Origin: [Bacillus] selenitireducens MLS10
GTDB lineage: Bacteria > Bacillota > Bacilli > Bacillales > Salisediminibacteriaceae
Assembly (NCBI RefSeq): GCF_000093085.1
Contig: NC_014219.1
Location: 868,001 to 932,000, forward strand
Reading direction: 5' to 3'
Length of the DNA: 64,000 nucleotides
The notes beneath the pieces were generated by a model. It did no database searches, was not told the origin of the DNA, and saw nothing but the letters and a program-made list of their open reading frames with translations. A program made the translations under genes and the position numbers. Positions 25,990 to 33,626 of the stretch are shown one piece after another. The first letter of the stretch is position 1. Each line of letters begins with the position of its first letter.

Positions 25990-26514
25990 TTGAAGGATCG
26001 GCTGGAGGAAGCGAGCATCCCTGTGCATGAGATTCCGGCAACGTCATCAACTTCGAGCCTGATTGAACTGCCCCCGGTGGCTCCCAGTTCAGTCTATACG
26101 ATGTACCGTTCGAGTGATGGCTATGCTCGAAACCAAAGCGGGATTGTGATGAAAGTGAACGGACGTGCCAAAATAGCCATTCTGACAGGGGACTACCATT
26201 ACGGACAGTTACTTAAAGGGGTTATGGATCCGCACGAGAGTCGCCTTAAACCTTATGAACTGGTCGTGCCTCATCATGGAGGAAGTGCTGGCAGTTGGGA
26301 GAAGAAGATTACAACAGGACTGAAGGCAATTGATTTTTCCGGCGGTGTTCTGTCGACATCCAGCAAACGCTGTAAAAATGTCCCGCGTGAAGACGTCCAC
26401 CACTTTTTTGTGAAGAAGTTGGGGTTTGCCTGCTTCTGTTCGTTGTGCAAGCCGAGCGTCACGGGTTATGACGTGTCGCTGGACGGTCTCTCTGTATGGG
26501 GGAGGATTACGTGA
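25990..26514 (+). pseudogene. Metallo-beta-lactamase-fold fragment
   Basis: The frame (174 codons from a TTG) contains a C-terminal piece of an MBL-fold hydrolase: AKIAILTGDYHYGQLLKGVM followed by LVVPHHGGS, resembling the final metal-binding part of ComEC-like or related MBL proteins. The N-terminal HxHxDH region is absent and the frame is closed by TAA a few codons upstream, so this is probably a remnant. No good ribosome binding site precedes it. The last part (KKLGFACFCSLCKPSVTGYD) may be degenerate. Confidence 0.5.
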
Positions 26515-26828
26515 TGAAACGGTATGCTGGGGGACCGTCATCGCAATGCGGGAAACGGTGTTGGATCACGGCAAAGAGGCGCAGCTTTTGCATCAGGCTT
26601 TCCGAGCGGTGACGCCGAATGGCGGTAACGGACGAAAGGATCTGCTATCAGTTCTCTGTTCATCTGCTTACATTAAAAGGGGATACTTGGTTTTGGGCAG
26701 ATACAAAGGGACCTGCACAGGGGTTGGATTGCAGCGGTTATTTTTTTTATGTTACGCTTTGAGCATAGGAATTGGAAGTAGGACGTCCTATCTTTCTGCC
26801 CAAACTATCACGTAACTGGAGGGTTTTC
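26515..26828. other. Intergenic region ahead of the 5'-nucleotidase gene
   Basis: No convincing gene is present. A perfect 12-bp palindrome, TAGGACGTCCTA, lies at 26779-26790, about 40 bases before the next start codon, and could be an operator. I see no clear promoter, although the region has a T-rich stretch near 26740. Confidence 0.4.
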
Positions 26829-29246
26829 ATGAAGAAAACATTGAGAGCGGTTTCATTGGCCGGTGTTGCATCGCTGTTGGCTGTGACGGCTTATCAGCTG
26901 CCATCACAGGCGAATGAGCAGGAAAATGACGGAGAGCGGACCACGCACGAGTTCAGTCTGTTCGGTGTTGCGGATCTGCACGGCTATATCATGCCTTACG
27001 ATTACCGCACGAATGAACATACGGATCACGGCATTGCCCAGCTGCATACGCTGATTCAGGAACTTGAGGAGAAGCATCCGAACAACCTGATCGTCGATAA
27101 CGGCGACTTCATCCAAGGCAGTGATCTGGCTGAATATGAAGCTGTGACGAACCCGATCGATTCGTCCGAAGAGAAGACGACGACGGTTAAGGCAATGGAA
27201 GCGATGGGTGTTGATGTCAGTGTCGTTGGAAACCATGAGTTCAATTTCGGTTTGGATTTCCTTCAGAACACAATCGATACAGCGGAATTTCCGATTCTCG
27301 CGGCAAACGTGTACGATGAAGGAACCGATGATTTGACATATGATCCTTATCTGATTATGGAGCAGGAAGTGGACGGCCGCACGCTCAACGTCGGCGTGAT
27401 CGGACTGACACCGCCTGGCTCGATGCAGTTTGACGGTTTTTTCCTGCAGGGGAATGTCTATATTGAGGATATCGTAACATCCGCAGAGAAATACGTACCG
27501 AAGATGATTGAAGACGGCGCGGACATCATCGTGGCCAACGCACATAGCGGTATTGACGAAGGCTTTGAGACAGGCGACGACAATGCGGCGACGGAGCTTG
27601 CCAAGGTCGAAGGTATCGACGCACTGCTCCTCGGCCACCAGCACAGTGATTTTCCTGGTGCATCCCGCTATGACGACATTGAAGGCGTGGACAATGAGAA
27701 GGGTCTGATCCATGGCGTGCCGGCAGCGATGCCAAACCGTTATGGTACGAAAGCGAGTGTCATTGACTTTGATCTTGCCTATGAGAATGGCGAATGGGAG
27801 ATACTCGGCAGCGAACAGACGCTGCATGACGCACGCGGCAAAGAGGCGTCTCCGGATATTGTTGAAATAGCCGAAGAGGTGCATGAGGACGTCATCGCCT
27901 TTTATGCTGAGGAAGTCGGCGAGTTTGAAGCACCGATTACGGGCTATTTCTCGCGAGTCACAGATACAGCCCTGACGCAGGTGATTAACGATGCACAAAT
28001 GTGGTATGCCGCGAACGTGATGGAAGGAACGGGCTATGAAGACTTGCCGATCGTCTCTGCGGCGGCACCGTTCAGTTCCACCGTCGATGTGGCTCCGAAT
28101 GAGACGCTCACAAGAGCGGATATGAGTGCGGTCTACCGCTTCCCGAACACGCTCCAGATCGCAAAGATAGACGGTGGCCAGCTGCATGACTGGCTTGAGA
28201 CGAGCGCGGGAAACTTCAACCAGATCGACCCTGAAGAGACGGATGAGCAGAGCCTTCTTTCCGGTTTCCCTGGATTTGATTTTGACATTATCGACGGGGT
28301 TGAGTATCAAATTGACATTACGAAGCCGGTTGGTGAACGGATTACCGACCTGACGCTTGACGGCGAGCCGGTCGATCCCGAGCAGGAGATGCTGATCGCA
28401 ACGAATAACTACCGTGCCGGCGGAAGTGGCGGTCATGTTGACCTGAATCTTCAGGAGGACATCGTCGTGGAATTGAACACGCTGAACCGTGATGCGATTA
28501 TGGACTATCTTGATGAGACAGGCAGCGTGGATCCTTCAGCCAATCATAACTGGTCCATCAAGGAAGTTGACACAAAAGGTCCGGTGACGTTCTCCGCAAG
28601 CAGCAACGGTTCACCGTTCCTCGACGAACTCGGGCTCGATTTTATCACTCATGATGGCGGCGGAGACTACACGATTGACCTCTCCCGCACTGCCTCTCTG
28701 AAAGAAACCATGCCAGAGACCGTATTCAGTGATTTCAACGAAACCCACCGCGGATTCACTGACGTGCAGCCACTGATTGCGCGTTCTGTGATCCAGGGGT
28801 ACCCGGATGAAACATTCCGCCCTCACCATGAAATCACGAGAACGGAAGCGGCGATCATGATGACGCGTATGATGGATCTGGATACGGCTGCGGCCGCGGA
28901 TGGCGGATTTGACGATGTGTCTGAGAGCCACCCGCACTATGCCTATATCCAGGCCGTCAAAGAAGCGGGTATCTTCGAAGGGGATCTGCATAACCGGTTT
29001 AACCCGGATGAGTACATCACCCGTGGTGAAACGGCTGCGATTCTGACCCGTGCATTTGAACTGTCTGATGAGAACAGGGATGGGGCGCCGTTTACGGACG
29101 TGCCTGATACGTTCCGAGCTGCAATCGAAACGCTGTATCAACTTGAGATCACAGAAGGATACACAGAAACGGAATTCGGAACCGAACGCCCGGTGACCCG
29201 CCGTGACTTTGCCATCCTTGCAACAAGAGCCGATCAGATTCAGTAA
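26829..29246 (+). CDS. Surface-anchored 5'-nucleotidase / 2',3'-cyclic phosphodiesterase with SLH domains
   Basis: This 805-residue exported enzyme should hydrolyse extracellular nucleotides to nucleosides and phosphate. MKKTLRAVSLAGVASLLAVT begins a signal peptide ending near SQANEQ. The metallophosphatase domain has the expected metal ligands: FGVADLHGY (D-x-H), NGDFIQGS, VVGNHEFNFG, ANAHSGID and LLGHQHSD. The 5'-nucleotidase C-terminal domain follows (YRFPNTLQIAKIDGGQLHDW, and NNYRAGGSGGH for base stacking and binding). The last 170 residues hold three SLH domains (GYPDETFRPHHEITRTEAAI, RFNPDEYITRGETAAILTRA, and a divergent third). GGAGGG lies seven bases before the ATG; the in-frame upstream ATG lacks a signal peptide. 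A terminator follows, so it is monocistronic. Confidence 0.95.
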   Translation: MKKTLRAVSLAGVASLLAVTAYQLPSQANEQENDGERTTHEFSLFGVADLHGYIMPYDYRTNEHTDHGIAQLHTLIQELEEKHPNNLIVDNGDFIQGSDLAEYEAVTNPIDSSEEKTTTVKAMEAMGVDVSVVGNHEFNFGLDFLQNTIDTAEFPILAANVYDEGTDDLTYDPYLIMEQEVDGRTLNVGVIGLTPPGSMQFDGFFLQGNVYIEDIVTSAEKYVPKMIEDGADIIVANAHSGIDEGFETGDDNAATELAKVEGIDALLLGHQHSDFPGASRYDDIEGVDNEKGLIHGVPAAMPNRYGTKASVIDFDLAYENGEWEILGSEQTLHDARGKEASPDIVEIAEEVHEDVIAFYAEEVGEFEAPITGYFSRVTDTALTQVINDAQMWYAANVMEGTGYEDLPIVSAAAPFSSTVDVAPNETLTRADMSAVYRFPNTLQIAKIDGGQLHDWLETSAGNFNQIDPEETDEQSLLSGFPGFDFDIIDGVEYQIDITKPVGERITDLTLDGEPVDPEQEMLIATNNYRAGGSGGHVDLNLQEDIVVELNTLNRDAIMDYLDETGSVDPSANHNWSIKEVDTKGPVTFSASSNGSPFLDELGLDFITHDGGGDYTIDLSRTASLKETMPETVFSDFNETHRGFTDVQPLIARSVIQGYPDETFRPHHEITRTEAAIMMTRMMDLDTAAAADGGFDDVSESHPHYAYIQAVKEAGIFEGDLHNRFNPDEYITRGETAAILTRAFELSDENRDGAPFTDVPDTFRAAIETLYQLEITEGYTETEFGTERPVTRRDFAILATRADQIQ

Positions 29247-29280
29247 GCCGTTCAAGCACAACCCATGACCAGGCATTAAG

Positions 29281-29309
29281 AAGCCCCCACTTCTTGTGGG
29301 GGCTTTTGT
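29281..29309 (+). terminator. Terminator after the 5'-nucleotidase gene
   Basis: AAGCCCCCAC (29281-29290) pairs with GTGGGGGCTT (29296-29305), a perfect 10-bp stem followed by TTTTG. Confidence 0.85.
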
Positions 29310-29486
29310 ATGATTAGTTCGAGGTATCTTGCGTCATTTTCTGCTCTAGGATGTGTGCGGCCGTCCGATTGAGCCACTTGGGACAAACAATGATCATAGC
29401 CAGAACAAAAAACTGAGCTGTCATTTGCCTTATGGAGAACAGGGGCTAAGTTCAACACGGCTTGCATGATATAACCTGTTGTTTGC

Positions 29487-29515
29487 GATTGACAGGTCCG
29501 GTTTTGTTTTATATG
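29487..29515 (+). promoter_or_regulatory. Sigma-A promoter for hairpin element copy B
   Basis: A consensus promoter: TTGACA (29487-29492), 17-base spacer, TATGAT (29510-29515). The conserved hairpin begins 7 bases downstream, at the expected start point. Confidence 0.85.
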
Positions 29516-29522
29516 ATAAATT

Positions 29523-29570
29523 GGACAGTACCCGCCACGCTTCAAAAAGAGCGTACCAAGGCGGGTCTTT
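29523..29570 (+). ncRNA. Promoter-linked short hairpin element, copy B
   Basis: This second copy of the element at 20411 has ACAGTACCCGCCACGC, a loop, then GCGTACCAAGGCGGGTC and TTTTT. The stem ACCCGCC/GGCGGGT is perfect, and CGC/GCG pairs inside. The loop sequence differs from copy A while the paired ends are kept, which suggests selection on structure. It could attenuate transcription of the phosphatase gene 67 bases downstream or be a separate short RNA. Confidence 0.55.
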
Positions 29571-29636
29571 TTCGTGGTGTCCGTTCGTTGATGACAAGCG
29601 GATTCCATACAGAAACCTTACAGGAGGATGACACAC

Positions 29637-30347
29637 ATGACGATTAAACTATTGGCATTTGATATTGACAATACCCTGGCGCAGATTAACGAACCGATCC
29701 TGGACGAGACGGTCCAGGCATTACGGGACTTTGAGAATCAGGGACTGACCATTGCATTCGTATCCGGGAAGCCGGCGATCTATATTGCCGGACTGGTGAG
29801 GCAAGTGGGGCTTAAGAACCCGGTGATCATCGGGGAGAACGGCTTAAGCACGTACTACGGCTGCGGCGTGCCGCCGAAGAAAATCATTGAGAACGACACG
29901 GTGACAGAACGTGACCGTGAACTTTTGTTCGATGTGAGGAAGACGCTGACGGACGAATACGGTGAGCGGATCTGGTTTCAGCCAAACGAAGTGAGCGTGA
30001 CAATCTTTCCGAAGGATATAGGGGAGATCGGTACGATGAAACAGACGGTTGAGGAGATATTCCGCTCTGAGGCGGTGCGTGATGCCCTTGTGTTTTACAC
30101 CCATGCGGATTCCATCGACATTGCACCGAAGCTCGTCAACAAAGGCGCAGCCGTCAAGGCCCTTCTTCAGGAAGAGGGCTGGACTGCTGAAGAGATGATT
30201 GCCGTCGGTGACGGGGAGAACGATGTCCCGACCTTTTCGTTGGCCGGTCATTCGGTGGGTGTCGATTTCAAAGGGGATTTCAAGGTGGACAAGAACGCCC
30301 GGGATATTCATGAGGCGATTGCCCATGTGAGAAGCATTGTGACATAA
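29637..30347 (+). CDS. HAD-superfamily phosphatase (subfamily IIB, Cof/SPP-like)
   Basis: This 236-residue cytoplasmic hydrolase carries all HAD motifs: LLAFDIDNTLA (motif I, nucleophile Asp), IAFVSGKPA (motif II Ser), NKGAAVKALL (motif III Lys) and AVGDGENDVPTF (motif IV). The central cap (NPVIIGENGLSTYYG onwards) fits type IIB, as in phosphoglycolate phosphatases of the archaeal type and sucrose-phosphate-phosphatase-like enzymes. The substrate cannot be deduced. I chose the ATG at 29637, nine bases after AGGAGG; another in-frame ATG at 29628 overlaps too closely. Promoter and hairpin element B lie upstream and a terminator downstream. Confidence 0.92.
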   Translation: MTIKLLAFDIDNTLAQINEPILDETVQALRDFENQGLTIAFVSGKPAIYIAGLVRQVGLKNPVIIGENGLSTYYGCGVPPKKIIENDTVTERDRELLFDVRKTLTDEYGERIWFQPNEVSVTIFPKDIGEIGTMKQTVEEIFRSEAVRDALVFYTHADSIDIAPKLVNKGAAVKALLQEEGWTAEEMIAVGDGENDVPTFSLAGHSVGVDFKGDFKVDKNARDIHEAIAHVRSIVT

Positions 30348-30377
30348 CCGATCTGCAGTTATGACGTACGTCAGAGG

Positions 30378-30405
30378 GACCCCGGCATTCGCCGGGGTCT
30401 TCTTT
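30378..30405 (+). terminator. Terminator after the HAD gene
   Basis: GACCCCGGC (30378-30386) pairs with GCCGGGGTC (30391-30399), 9 bp with an ATTC loop, followed by TTCTTT. Confidence 0.85.
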
Positions 30406-30546
30406 GTGCAGATCAGCTGATTGGTCCGGGCTGTTCCGCACACAGCAGGGGATCAGCTTGTGAGATCTTCTGACAGGATGTTCGTTAGGTCATTTGATCT
30501 ATGCTAAGCTGTGAGGAAATGGACATTACAGCGGAGGAGTGAGCGT

Positions 30547-31950
30547 ATGGGAATACTTGCGGTATTGACCGGGAAGGCACCGGAAGAAAAAGCAGTGACT
30601 GATGAGAATGCGTTGGATATGGCACATGTGTATGATTTCATCAATGAGTCGCAGGTCGTCTCAGACCGGATGATGGCAGCGGTCGAAGAGGTGAACATGG
30701 CGCTTGGGCAATTGAGACAGATTGCCGATCAGTCTGTTTCCGAAGGAAAGGCATTGAAGGCGAACAGCCATCAGTCAATGGAACAGATTCAGGAAGCCTT
30801 TGCAAGGCTGCAGGAAGTCTCCGCCACTTCAGAACAGATCCGCAAGACGGCTGTGACGATGAGTGAGGAGAGCGAAGAAGCGAAGCAGTCAATGGGGAAA
30901 GTGAGTGATTCCCTTGCGTCCACAGAGGCGGTGATGGAGAGACTAACCGGTTACAACGGCTCGGTGACGGAAAACATCCAGGGGCTGACGGATCATACGG
31001 CGAAGATTGATGAGATCAATACGCTCATTAAAGGTGTCGTCTCCCAGACGTCGCTGTTGTCTTTGAATGCGTCGATTGAAGCGGCGCGTGCCGGGGAGCA
31101 CGGCAAGGGCTTCTCCGTTGTGGCCCAGGAGATCAAAAAGCTCGCCGATCAGAGCAGTGAAGCGGTGGAACGGTCTTCGGGGATCTTAACGGCGATTGAA
31201 CAGGGAGTCGAAGAGGTCGTTGCGTCAGTGGAAGAAGAGCGCCTTGCCGTGGCGGAAGGCGTGCAGGAAGTCGCGGCGATGAAGGAACGGGTCCACGCGA
31301 TTCTCGGCCAGATCACGAACGTGAACGATCTCGTGCAGGAGACGGCGAACGACAGCGAGTCCCAGGCGGTGATGACAAACGAGGCAACGGAACAGCTCGA
31401 AGAGGTCGTTGACCGGGTGAAGGATACATTGACATACATCGACAGAACCGTGGATGATATGGCGGCCCAACAGACGCAGACGACCCACTTGACGGCGATC
31501 AGTGAAGATCTGCACGCGGCATCGACGGAACTGACGTCCTCGATCCGTGCCCTCGACGTCGAGGAGTCGGTGGATGTTGCCGACGCGGATCTAGAAGCGG
31601 TGAAGGAGCTGCTCAGTTCGATTGTTGTCGCCGCAGAGATTAAAGGACTTGATCCGGCGGCTCATGAAGCCTGTTTAACCCGGCAGATTGAAAGAAGCGA
31701 TGCCGTGGAAGCGATCTGGTCGAACCGGGCGGATGGTTCATTTATTTACTCGAATCCTCCGGCCGGACTTGCGAACGCGAGGCAGCGTGACTGGTGGAAG
31801 AAGGCGATGGACGGAGAGTTCTTTGTGTCGGAGAACTATATCTCGGCGATCACCAAGAAGCCGTGTATCACGCTGTCGACGGCGATTAAGGATGAAGAGG
31901 GCGAGCCTGTCGGCATGGTCGGCATGGACGTCAAACTCTCTGAACAATGA
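30547..31950 (+). CDS. Soluble methyl-accepting chemotaxis protein with C-terminal sensor domain
   Basis: This 467-residue chemoreceptor has no membrane segment. Residues about 20-350 are a long coiled-coil signalling domain with the conserved hairpin tip [20 protein letters not shown] and [20 protein letters not shown], the site that contacts CheA and CheW. The last 110 residues form a small sensor: [40 protein letters not shown], and [13 protein letters not shown], which resembles a Cache/PAS-like ligand domain placed after the signalling part. The input is therefore probably cytoplasmic. I chose the ATG at 30547 with GCGGAGGAG ahead of it. No other chemotaxis genes adjoin it. Confidence 0.92.
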   Translation: MGILAVLTGKAPEEKAVTDENALDMAHVYDFINESQVVSDRMMAAVEEVNMALGQLRQIADQSVSEGKALKANSHQSMEQIQEAFARLQEVSATSEQIRKTAVTMSEESEEAKQSMGKVSDSLASTEAVMERLTGYNGSVTENIQGLTDHTAKIDEINTLIKGVVSQTSLLSLNASIEAARAGEHGKGFSVVAQEIKKLADQSSEAVERSSGILTAIEQGVEEVVASVEEERLAVAEGVQEVAAMKERVHAILGQITNVNDLVQETANDSESQAVMTNEATEQLEEVVDRVKDTLTYIDRTVDDMAAQQTQTTHLTAISEDLHAASTELTSSIRALDVEESVDVADADLEAVKELLSSIVVAAEIKGLDPAAHEACLTRQIERSDAVEAIWSNRADGSFIYSNPPAGLANARQRDWWKKAMDGEFFVSENYISAITKKPCITLSTAIKDEEGEPVGMVGMDVKLSEQ

Positions 31951-32059
31951 TGGATTCAGGTGATGGGGCAATGCGGTTTGACGAACACGGCAACCAAAAC
32001 CAGAGCTCACGCTCACAACGCAGCAAGTTATATTATCTTATAAGTTGTGAGCGAGAAAA

Positions 32060-32080
32060 CCCCCGAATTTATTCGGGGGA
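32060..32080 (-). terminator. Perfect hairpin at the IS200/IS605-type element, terminator on the - strand
   Basis: CCCCCGAAT (32060-32068) pairs with ATTCGGGGG (32071-32079) with a two-base loop. Read on the - strand it is followed by TTTTC and would terminate the small gene at 32096-32230. It may also be the subterminal hairpin of the transposon end. Confidence 0.55.
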
Positions 32081-32095
32081 TGACAGCGAACGGTC

Positions 32096-32230
32096 TTAGG
32101 CTTTCAAGCCTTTTCTCACCAATTCGTAGACGGCACTCGCAAACGTTGGAACCATATTCTCCTTTCGATATTCCTCTATCGCTTCGTACAATTCTTTTGG
32201 GAAATTCAAGTGCTTTTGCACCCTGGACAT
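32096..32230 (-). CDS. 44-residue ribbon-helix-helix (CopG/Arc-like) protein
   Basis: A short gene divergent from the tnpB-like gene encodes a 44-residue protein that starts MSRVQKHLNFPKELYEAIEE and continues YRKENMVPTFASAVYELVRKG. The build, one short strand (VQKHLNF) followed by two helices separated by a turn, is the minimal RHH DNA-binding fold, which acts as a dimer. AGGAGG lies nine bases before the ATG on the - strand. A palindrome (AGTATA-5-TATACT, 32262-32278) lies in the 69-base gap shared with tnpB, so the protein plausibly represses both genes. Short RHH genes beside tnpB are plausible IS passengers; I cannot confirm a named family. Confidence 0.8.
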   Translation of the reverse strand: MSRVQKHLNFPKELYEAIEEYRKENMVPTFASAVYELVRKGLKA

Positions 32231-32261
32231 TTACATCAACCTCCTTTAAAGATATATTTAG

Positions 32262-32278
32262 AGTATACTTAATATACT
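32262..32278. promoter_or_regulatory. Palindromic operator candidate between the RHH and tnpB genes
   Basis: AGTATA and TATACT flank a five-base centre (CTTAA). The site lies 22 bases before the tnpB start and 32 bases before the RHH start, in AT-rich DNA that must contain both promoters. Confidence 0.5.
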
Positions 32279-32299
32279 ATAAAGAAGGAGGTGAACGCA

Positions 32300-33417
32300 A
32301 TGACAAATCATAAAGCCTATCGCTTTCGCATCTATCCCAATCGAGAACAGCGAATCTTGATTGCGAAAACCATCGGTTCGACTCGTTTTGTCTATAACCA
32401 CTTTCTTGCGAAGTGGAACGACAGGTATAAAGAGACAGGCAAAGGGATGTCCTACAATGCCTGTTCTGCGGAACTCCCGCAATTAAAACGGGATTACGAA
32501 TGGTTAAAAGAAGTGGACAGCACCGCCTTGCAACAAGGGTTAAAACACTTAGCTGACGGATTCAACCGTTTCTTTAAGAAACACAACAAATACCCTCGAT
32601 TTAAGTCAAAGAAGAACGATGTTCAGTCTTTTAAAACCGTCGGCAAAATGCGAATCGAAGGCAATCGCCTTTTCCTTCCGAAACTGGGCTACGTCAAATT
32701 CGCAAAAAGCCGTCATGTTGAGGGACGTATTCTGTCTGCCACGATCCGACGAACGCCAATGGGTAAGCATTTTATATCCGTTCTTGCTGAAACGGAGATT
32801 AAACCATTCGATCAGACAGGATCAGCCGTAGGCATTGATCTTGGCATTGACCATTTCGCCATCCTTTCAGACGGGCAAAAGATCGACAACGAACGCTTTA
32901 CACGAAAGATGGAACAGAAGCTAAAGCGTGAGCAACGCAAGCCGTCAAGACGCTATGAACAGGTGAAGAAAGACGGTAAACCGTTGCATGAAGCCAAAAA
33001 CTATCAAAAGCAAAAAGTCAAAGTCACCAAAATCCATGAGAAGATCGCTAATCAACGAACGGACTTCCTGCAAAAACCCAGTACAACGATCATCAAAAAC
33101 CACGATGTCGTTTGTATCGAAGATGTAAACGCCAAAGGAATGTTGAAAAATAAGAAGCTGTCAAAAGCCATTTCAGACGTATCTTGGTCGGCTTTTAAGG
33201 ATATGTTGATGTACAAGGCGGAGTGGCATGATCGCACGATCATCAAAATTGACCGATTGTTCCCATCCAGTCAGCTTTGTTCATCCTGTGGTCATCATGA
33301 CGGCAAGAAGGATTTGAGCGTCCGATCATGGACGTGCCCTCTTGTGGTACGCACCATGATCGTGACATCAACGCCAGTCGAAACATCCTACAAGAAGGGT
33401 TACGTGTCCTTTCATAA
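32300..33417 (+). pseudogene. tnpB: IS200/IS605-family TnpB (OrfB), frameshifted near the C-terminus
   Basis: TnpB is an RNA-guided nuclease of IS605-type elements. The N-terminal domain (AYRFRIYPNREQRILIAKTI), RuvC-I motif (AVGIDLGIDHFAILS) and RuvC-II (VVCIEDVNAKGM) are present, as is the first zinc-knuckle half ([20 protein letters not shown]). At WTCP, near 33338-33340, one base is missing: the next frame reads [20 protein letters not shown], the normal second zinc half and RuvC-III with its catalytic Asp, and stops at 33415-33417. The actual frame runs on to 33463 with unrelated residues. The corrected protein would be about 372 residues. AAGGAGG lies nine bases before the ATG at 32300. 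Without RuvC-III the protein should be inactive as a nuclease. Confidence 0.88.
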
Positions 33418-33584
33418 ACGGAAACAAAAACCGTCGGTCAGGCGGGGTTCGCTTGGTCAATAAGAGAAACCGCTGTTTTGCGTGTATGCCACGCTTTAAC
33501 AAGTACGCTCTGTTCCCAAGAATCCCACGACTTTAGTATCGTTAAGTGTCAAATGTTGACAATATTTCTTTCGTCAATAGTACT

Positions 33585-33626
33585 AATAGCCTCCAGACCA
33601 TCAAAAGGTCCTGGAGGCTATTTATA
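33585..33626 (+). terminator. Terminator hairpin that serves as intron target
   Basis: AATAGCCTCCAG plus ACC (33585-33599) pairs with GGT-c-CTGGAGGCTATT (33607-33622), about 15 bp with one bulge, followed by TTATA. The group II intron begins immediately after, at 33627. Confidence 0.8.

Larger units (their letters stand above)
32050..33545 (+). mobile_element. IS200/IS605-type element carrying tnpB and an RHH gene, no tnpA
   Basis: The unit comprises the left hairpin (32060-32079), the - strand RHH gene and the + strand tnpB. Past tnpB, AATCCCACGACTTTAGTATCG (33512-33535 region) looks like a decayed right-end hairpin. No TnpA transposase is present, so it resembles tnpB-only elements. Boundaries are approximate. 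Confidence 0.45.

Noticed and set aside
26426-26815. 129-codon frame between the MBL fragment and the nucleotidase
   Set aside because: No binding site, no family features and shadow-like composition.
26904-28436. 510-codon - strand frame opposite the nucleotidase
   Set aside because: It covers the well-supported + strand enzyme gene and has no recognisable domain or binding site.
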